Below are positions 15,217 to 18,375 of a stretch of 18,375 bases of DNA, in pieces. Below the pieces are notes generated by a model, which worked only from the letters and a program-made list of their open reading frames with translations, made no database searches and was not told the origin of the DNA. Within the stretch, counting starts at the first letter, position 1, and each line of letters opens with the position of its first letter. A program made the translations under genes and the position numbers. Source of the stretch: Oscillospiraceae bacterium (GTDB lineage: Bacteria > Bacillota_A > Clostridia > Oscillospirales > Oscillospiraceae). The stretch is taken from NCBI GenBank assembly GCA_902789835.1, contig CADAPN010000026.1:1-18375 (forward strand). Reading direction: 5' to 3'.

Positions 15217-15838
15217 TTTCTTCGCCTCCTTCCCGGCGGGCCCGGGCCGGTTCGGCTCTTGAAAGCAGCAGGCGGAAACGAAAGAGCCCGGCAAAGCGGA
15301 AGAACAGAACCGCGGCATCCAGTATACCGGCATAATAGAACAGGCGGCTGTCCCGCTGCGCGAAGAACAGAACCGCAGCGCTCAGCAGCAGAGCGGCTGC
15401 CGTGAGGAAAAAGCTCAGCTTCCGGGACCTGCGCAAAGAGACGCGGGGGAGAGAAGCGACGCCGTTTTTATTCTGCATCCACGGAGACCTCATCAGCAGG
15501 CTGCAGATCCAGGAACCCGCCAGAAGAAAAATAACAGCGAGAACCAGGAAGAGCGTCGGCGTCATCGGAAGAAAAAGACTCAGGAGCAGAAACACGGGGA
15601 CGGAAAGCGCCAGTGAAAGGACGAGAAAGCGCTTCGGGCCGAAGGAAAAGGAAGCGGGCTCGGTTTTCTTCAGGTGGCGGCCTGCGTGACCTTTGCCGGC
15701 CGCAGCTTCGGCCGGGAGCTCTTCCGGTATGGCGATGGAAGTGTCCGGATCAAACACTTCGCCGCAGACTTCGCAGATCATCTGCTTTGTTGTATCGTCG
15801 CATTGCAGGCTTGCGCCGCAGTTGGGACAGGTCAGCAT
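15209..15838 (-). CDS. Zinc-ribbon membrane protein of unknown function
   Basis: A 209-residue protein. ATG 15838-15836 follows AAGGAGGTCA. The N-terminus is a zinc ribbon with two CxxC knuckles (CPNCGAS near 4-10, CEVCGEVF near 22-29). A ~45-residue charged linker follows, then about four hydrophobic helices (from SLALSVPVFLLLSLFLP to AGILDAAVLFFRFAGLF) and a basic C-terminus. The layout is that of the many small bacterial 'zinc ribbon plus membrane domain' proteins with no known activity. It is translated together with the TPM-like protein through an 8-bp overlap. No enzymatic motif is visible. Confidence 0.75.
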   Translation of the reverse strand: MLTCPNCGASLQCDDTTKQMICEVCGEVFDPDTSIAIPEELPAEAAAGKGHAGRHLKKTEPASFSFGPKRFLVLSLALSVPVFLLLSLFLPMTPTLFLVLAVIFLLAGSWICSLLMRSPWMQNKNGVASLPRVSLRRSRKLSFFLTAAALLLSAAVLFFAQRDSRLFYYAGILDAAVLFFRFAGLFRFRLLLSRAEPARARREGGEENV

Positions 15839-15918
15839 CTTCTGACCTCCTTTCCGATGGAACGCTTTTCAGCACGAACCAGGCCGTTTCTTCAGGGAAG
15901 AGACCTGTTTTCACCGTT

Positions 15919-15947
15919 ATTCTACCCTGCGGCGGCAGAAAAAGCAA
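15919..15947 (-). promoter_or_regulatory. Promoter of the zinc-ribbon/TPM gene pair
   Basis: On the minus strand TTGCTT (15947-15942) and TAGAAT (15924-15919) are separated by 17 bp. The leader is about 75 nt to ATG 15838. Confidence 0.55.
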
Positions 15948-16018
15948 TCGAATGAATCTGAAGAATTCTGAAGAGAAAACCGCCGCGGATGATCGCAGAT
16001 AATATTTTAAAATAATTC

Positions 16019-16047
16019 TTTACTTTTTCAAAACACGCGCGTATAAT
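16019..16047 (+). promoter_or_regulatory. Promoter of the citrate synthase gene
   Basis: A consensus TATAAT (16042-16047) has a weak TTTACT -35 (16019-16024) at 17 bp. Transcription would start near 16054, inside the inverted repeat at 16044-16059. A weak -35 with a repeat over the start site suits a repressed promoter. Confidence 0.65.
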
Positions 16048-16081
16048 TGCATACAATTACACAACCATGGCAAAACACGCG
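16029..16081 (+). repeat. Paired 11-bp direct repeats flanking the citrate synthase transcription start
   Basis: CAAAACACGCG occurs exactly at 16029-16039 and again at 16071-16081. The copies are 42 bp apart, about four helical turns. One lies in the promoter spacer and one in the leader, with the inverted repeat 16044-16059 between them. Protein binding on one DNA face is a plausible reading, not shown. Confidence 0.55.
16044..16059. promoter_or_regulatory. Candidate GntR/FCD operator over the citrate synthase start site
   Basis: The inverted repeat TAATTG-CATA-CAATTA overlaps the -10 and predicted start. Its core TTGCATACAA differs at one position from TTGTATACAA, a form typical of sites bound by FCD-type GntR proteins. 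A GntR/FCD regulator is encoded directly downstream of the gene this promoter drives. Confidence 0.5.
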
Positions 16082-16110
16082 TGCGCCAAAGCACAGCGAG
16101 GAGGAACCCA

Positions 16111-17490
16111 ATGCTGGAACTGTCTACCAAAACCAATCTTCTCGAGGAAAACGATTATCGCTATTCCCTGCAGGATGTCAAAGACCCGGTCCTGTACCGG
16201 GATGTCTATAATTACGAAGAGATCCCCAAGGTCGCCTTCAACCATCGGCGTGTGCCGATCTCGATGCCGGAGGATATCTGGATCACCGATACCTCTTTCC
16301 GGGATGGACAGCAGGCCTTTCATCCGTATACACCGGAGCAGATCGAGACGCTCTTCAAGCTTATGTCGAAGCTCGGCGGCCCCTATGGAATTATTCGCCA
16401 GACGGAGTTCTTCATCTATTCGAAAAAAGACCGCGAGGCCATCGAACGCTGCCGGAATCTGGGCCTGAAGTTTCCGGAGATCACCACCTGGATCCGTGCC
16501 AGCCGTGAGGACTTCAAGGCGGTCAAGGATCTGGGCATCCGGGAGACCGGCATCCTGGTCTCCTGCAGCGACTATCACATCTTCAAGAAACTGAAGAAGA
16601 CGCGCAGGGAAGCCATGGAGATGTACCTTGCCACCGTGAAGGATGCCTTCGATGCCGGCGTCATGCCCCGCTGCCACCTGGAAGACGTGACAAGGGCGGA
16701 CTTCTACGGCTTTGTGGTGCCCTTTGTCAACGAGCTGATGAAGCTCTCGGATGAGGCGGGAATCCCGGTGCGCATCCGGGCCTGCGACACCATGGGTTAC
16801 GGCGTGCCGTATACCGAGGTCGCGCTGCCGCGCAGCGTTCCCGGCATCATCTACGGTCTGCAGCACTATTCCGGCGTGCAGAGCGAGTACCTTGAATGGC
16901 ACGGTCATAACGACTTCTACAAGGCGGTTTCCAATGCCGCGACAGCCTGGCTCTACGGCGCCAGCGGCGTCAACTGCACGCTCCTCGGTATCGGCGAGCG
17001 TACCGGAAACGTCCCCCTGGAGGCGATGGTCATGGAATATGCCTCTCTGCGCGGCTCCCTGGACGGCATGGACCCGACGGTGATCACCGAGATCGCAGAC
17101 TACTACAAGAACGAAATCGGCTACAATATTCCGCCCATGACGCCCTTTGTGGGACGCAACTTCAATGTCACCCGCGCGGGGATTCACGCCGACGGACTCC
17201 TGAAGGATGAAGAGATCTACAACATCTTTGACACGGATAAGATTCTGAAGCGGCCCGCATCTGTGGCGGTCGGCAAAAACTCGGGGCTTGCGGGCATTGC
17301 CTACTGGGTAAACCAGAACTACGGCCTGACCGGCACGATGGAGCTGAACAAGCAGAGCCCGCTGGTGGTCAAGCTGAAGGAATGGGTCGACAGCCAGTAT
17401 GAGGACGGGCGCACGGCGTCCCTGTCCAACGAAGAACTCGAAGGAAAGATCAGCGAGCTCTCCGGCGGCGTCCTGAAGTGCATTCATTAA
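16111..17490 (+). CDS. Probable Re-citrate synthase (isopropylmalate/homocitrate synthase family)
   Basis: The 459-residue enzyme is of the HMGL-like/DRE-TIM metallolyase family, which condenses acetyl-CoA with a 2-oxo acid. The motif WITDTSFRDGQQ (residues 57-68) holds the catalytic Arg64 and metal-binding Asp65. The metal ligands H264 and H266 sit in EWHGHND. NCTLLGIGERTGN follows. There is no C-terminal leucine-regulatory domain, so a standard LeuA is unlikely. Length and wording (EENDYRYSLQDV, LYRD, IIRQTEFF, TGILVSCSDYHIF) recall the clostridial enzymes shown to be Re-citrate synthases (Clostridium kluyveri and C. acetobutylicum type). The inferred reaction is oxaloacetate plus acetyl-CoA to citrate with Re stereochemistry, feeding 2-oxoglutarate and glutamate synthesis. 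ATG 16111 has GAGGAGGAA six to eight bases upstream. Homocitrate synthase is the main alternative. Confidence 0.85.
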   Translation: MLELSTKTNLLEENDYRYSLQDVKDPVLYRDVYNYEEIPKVAFNHRRVPISMPEDIWITDTSFRDGQQAFHPYTPEQIETLFKLMSKLGGPYGIIRQTEFFIYSKKDREAIERCRNLGLKFPEITTWIRASREDFKAVKDLGIRETGILVSCSDYHIFKKLKKTRREAMEMYLATVKDAFDAGVMPRCHLEDVTRADFYGFVVPFVNELMKLSDEAGIPVRIRACDTMGYGVPYTEVALPRSVPGIIYGLQHYSGVQSEYLEWHGHNDFYKAVSNAATAWLYGASGVNCTLLGIGERTGNVPLEAMVMEYASLRGSLDGMDPTVITEIADYYKNEIGYNIPPMTPFVGRNFNVTRAGIHADGLLKDEEIYNIFDTDKILKRPASVAVGKNSGLAGIAYWVNQNYGLTGTMELNKQSPLVVKLKEWVDSQYEDGRTASLSNEELEGKISELSGGVLKCIH

Positions 17491-17647
17491 TGATTAAGAC
17501 GATACGGAGATAAAAAATCGTATCTCTCGTTTCATCGATTCAAAACCCAACAAGGTGGTTTTGAATCGAAAAGTGACGAGCATCGGAGTGAGCGAGCTTT
17601 CGTCACACTTGACGGAAGCGAGACGATACGGAGATTGTGAGGAGCGC
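17491..17647 (+). other. Structured intergenic region between citrate synthase and GntR genes
   Basis: This 157-bp gap is packed with inverted repeats. GATACG (17501-17506) pairs with CGTATC (17519-17524). A perfect 12-bp stem CGATTCAAAACC (17536-17547) pairs with 17557-17568 around a 9-nt loop. GTGACGA (17573-17579) pairs with TCGTCAC (17600-17606). The 15-bp sequence AGACGATACGGAGAT opens the region and recurs at its end. None of the stems is followed by a T tract and no convincing promoter is visible. It could be an mRNA leader or processing element, or a small non-coding repeat insertion. Confidence 0.6.
17497..17635 (+). repeat. Exact 15-bp direct repeat bracketing the structured region
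   Basis: AGACGATACGGAGAT lies at 17497-17511 and, identically, at 17621-17635, the second copy just before the GntR ribosome binding site. The bracketed 109 bp contain the hairpins described separately. Either copy can pair through GATACG with CGTATC at 17519-17524. Confidence 0.75.
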
Positions 17648-18301
17648 ATGGAACATAGAAGTATTTCGATTGCGGATCAGATTTTTGATCAGCTTGAGCG
17701 CGATATCCTTGCCGGGAAGTACGCACGCGGCGAGGTGATCAGCGAACTCGGCCTGTCCAAGCAGCTTGGGGTCAGCCGTACGCCGATCCGCGAAGCGATC
17801 CGGCGGCTGGAGCAGGAGGACTTCCTGGAAGAAAGCGGCCGCGGCGCGGTGGTTGTCGGCATCAGCCGGGAAGACATGGAGGACATGTACGAGATCCGGT
17901 CGCAGATCGAGGGAATGGCTGCACGCCGCGCGGCGCTGAACGTCACGGACGAGGAGCTTCGCGCCATGCGGGATGCGCTGGACCTGCAGCGGTTCTACGT
18001 GGAAAAAAACGGAGAGAACAGCTCCGATCAGATCAAGAACCAGGACTCGGAATTCCACAGGCTCTTTTACCGCAGCTCGGGGAGCAAGTCCTACTACAAT
18101 ACGCTCTTTGCGCTGCACAAGCGGATGACCAAATTCCGCAAGGCCTCTGTATCCAAGCAGAGCCGCGCCCTGCAGTCACATCAGGAGCACGAAGAAATCT
18201 ATGCCGCGCTTGCGGCACATGACCCGGACGCAGCAGAGAAGGCCGCGCTTGCGCATGTGACCAACGCCAGGGCACGGATGCAGAGCATGATGGAGGACTG
18301 A
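17648..18301 (+). CDS. GntR-family regulator, FCD (FadR) subfamily
   Basis: A 217-residue DNA-binding regulator. The winged helix-turn-helix occupies ~5-70 (ADQIFDQLERDILAGKY, then LSKQLGVSRTPIREAIRRLEQEDFL). The C-terminal all-helical FCD domain (~80-215) keeps the metal-site residues expected of the subfamily: Asp and His in DSEFHRLFYRSSG, His in HEEIYAAL, and His in AHVTNARARM. FCD proteins bind small organic acids, often citrate-like or sugar acids, and mostly repress adjacent genes. Given its position between citrate synthase and a further metabolic gene, control of the citrate synthase promoter is a reasonable inference. ATG 17648 follows GAGGAG with only three bases between, which is short. 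The frame is open upstream but not conserved. Confidence 0.93.
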   Translation: MEHRSISIADQIFDQLERDILAGKYARGEVISELGLSKQLGVSRTPIREAIRRLEQEDFLEESGRGAVVVGISREDMEDMYEIRSQIEGMAARRAALNVTDEELRAMRDALDLQRFYVEKNGENSSDQIKNQDSEFHRLFYRSSGSKSYYNTLFALHKRMTKFRKASVSKQSRALQSHQEHEEIYAALAAHDPDAAEKAALAHVTNARARMQSMMED

Positions 18302-18304
18302 AGC

Positions 18305-18375
18305 ATGGAGAACGAAATCAGAGAAGCGGTCGTAAAGTTTGAATCACTGCTGCGCCAGCAGCTGGAGCGCCAGGA
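18305..18375 (+). CDS. Start of an unidentified gene, cut by window edge
   Basis: ATG 18305 lies three bases after the GntR stop, and the frame is open to the window end, encoding MENEIREAVVKFESLLRQQL and three more residues. It is a charged helix too short to identify. It is closely linked to the GntR gene and probably shares its transcript. In clostridia the Re-citrate synthase gene is often near aconitase and isocitrate dehydrogenase genes, so one of these is a possibility; nothing in the 23 residues proves it. Confidence 0.5.
   Translation, partial: MENEIREAVVKFESLLRQQLERQ

Noticed and set aside
16067..16110. A small leader peptide starting MAKHACAKAQR before the citrate synthase gene
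   Set aside because: It has no ribosome binding site, and its frame simply runs on out of phase through the citrate synthase gene without an early stop, so it does not look like an attenuator peptide.
17609..17637. A promoter at TTGACG just before the GntR gene
   Set aside because: TTGACG (17609-17614) has no acceptable -10 at 16-18 bp, and it forms part of a small inverted repeat (CGTCA-CACT-TGACG).
17491..17647. Insertion-sequence or transposon remnant
   Set aside because: The bracketing repeats are direct and there are no terminal inverted repeats or transposase fragments. A small repeat insertion stays possible but cannot be shown from one copy.
1..18375. CRISPR array, tRNA or rRNA genes, phage attachment sites
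   Set aside because: No regularly spaced repeats, cloverleaf-like sequence or rRNA-like stretch was seen when reading the window.

Overview
The window looks like a chromosomal segment of an anaerobic, GC-rich Bacillota bacterium, most likely a gut or rumen Clostridia-type organism. This is inference. It rests on Shine-Dalgarno sites of the AGGAGG type, sigma-A-like promoters, a Tat-exported flavin reductase of the kind abundant in gut anaerobes, a probable Re-citrate synthase, and c-di-GMP proteins with dCache and PAS sensors. No rRNA, tRNA, CRISPR array, insertion sequence or phage gene was seen.

Layout. (1) 1-726, minus: 3'-truncated MerR-family regulator. It is divergent from (2) 956-2879, plus: an exported FMN/FAD reductase of the fumarate/urocanate reductase superfamily, broken in the middle by a frameshift with an apparent loss of catalytic sequence. 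Its promoter has consensus -35 and -10 hexamers separated by 19 bp with a dyad in the spacer, the classic design activated by MerR proteins. (3) 3079-3870, minus: inositol monophosphatase-family enzyme. (4) 4079-10011, plus: a signalling and carbohydrate block. It holds a membrane dCache-HAMP-GGDEF diguanylate cyclase, a degenerate-GGDEF/EAL/PAS protein interrupted by a one-base frameshift inside the EAL domain, and an intracellular GH13 alpha-amylase-type enzyme. (5) 10214-13426, plus: a polar amino acid ABC importer (binding protein, permease, ATPase) with a DapF/CntK-fold amino acid racemase translationally coupled to the ATPase by an ATGA overlap. (6) 13538-15838, minus: Hsp33 chaperone, then a two-gene membrane module (TPM-like signal-peptide protein and zinc-ribbon membrane protein). 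(7) 16111-18375, plus: probable Re-citrate synthase, a structured intergenic region with an exact 15-bp direct repeat, a GntR/FCD regulator, and the first 23 codons of another gene.

How the parts work together. Region 5 is the most coherent unit: one amino acid is imported and its racemase is made in the same transcript, so the cell either uses a D-amino acid or makes one. Region 7 looks like a locally regulated entry into the oxidative branch of an incomplete TCA cycle. The citrate synthase promoter carries an inverted repeat close to FCD-type GntR operators, and the regulator is encoded directly downstream. Region 4 pairs a c-di-GMP maker with a c-di-GMP phosphodiesterase next to glucan metabolism. 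Strong inverted repeats close most units, but nearly all lack a run of T residues.
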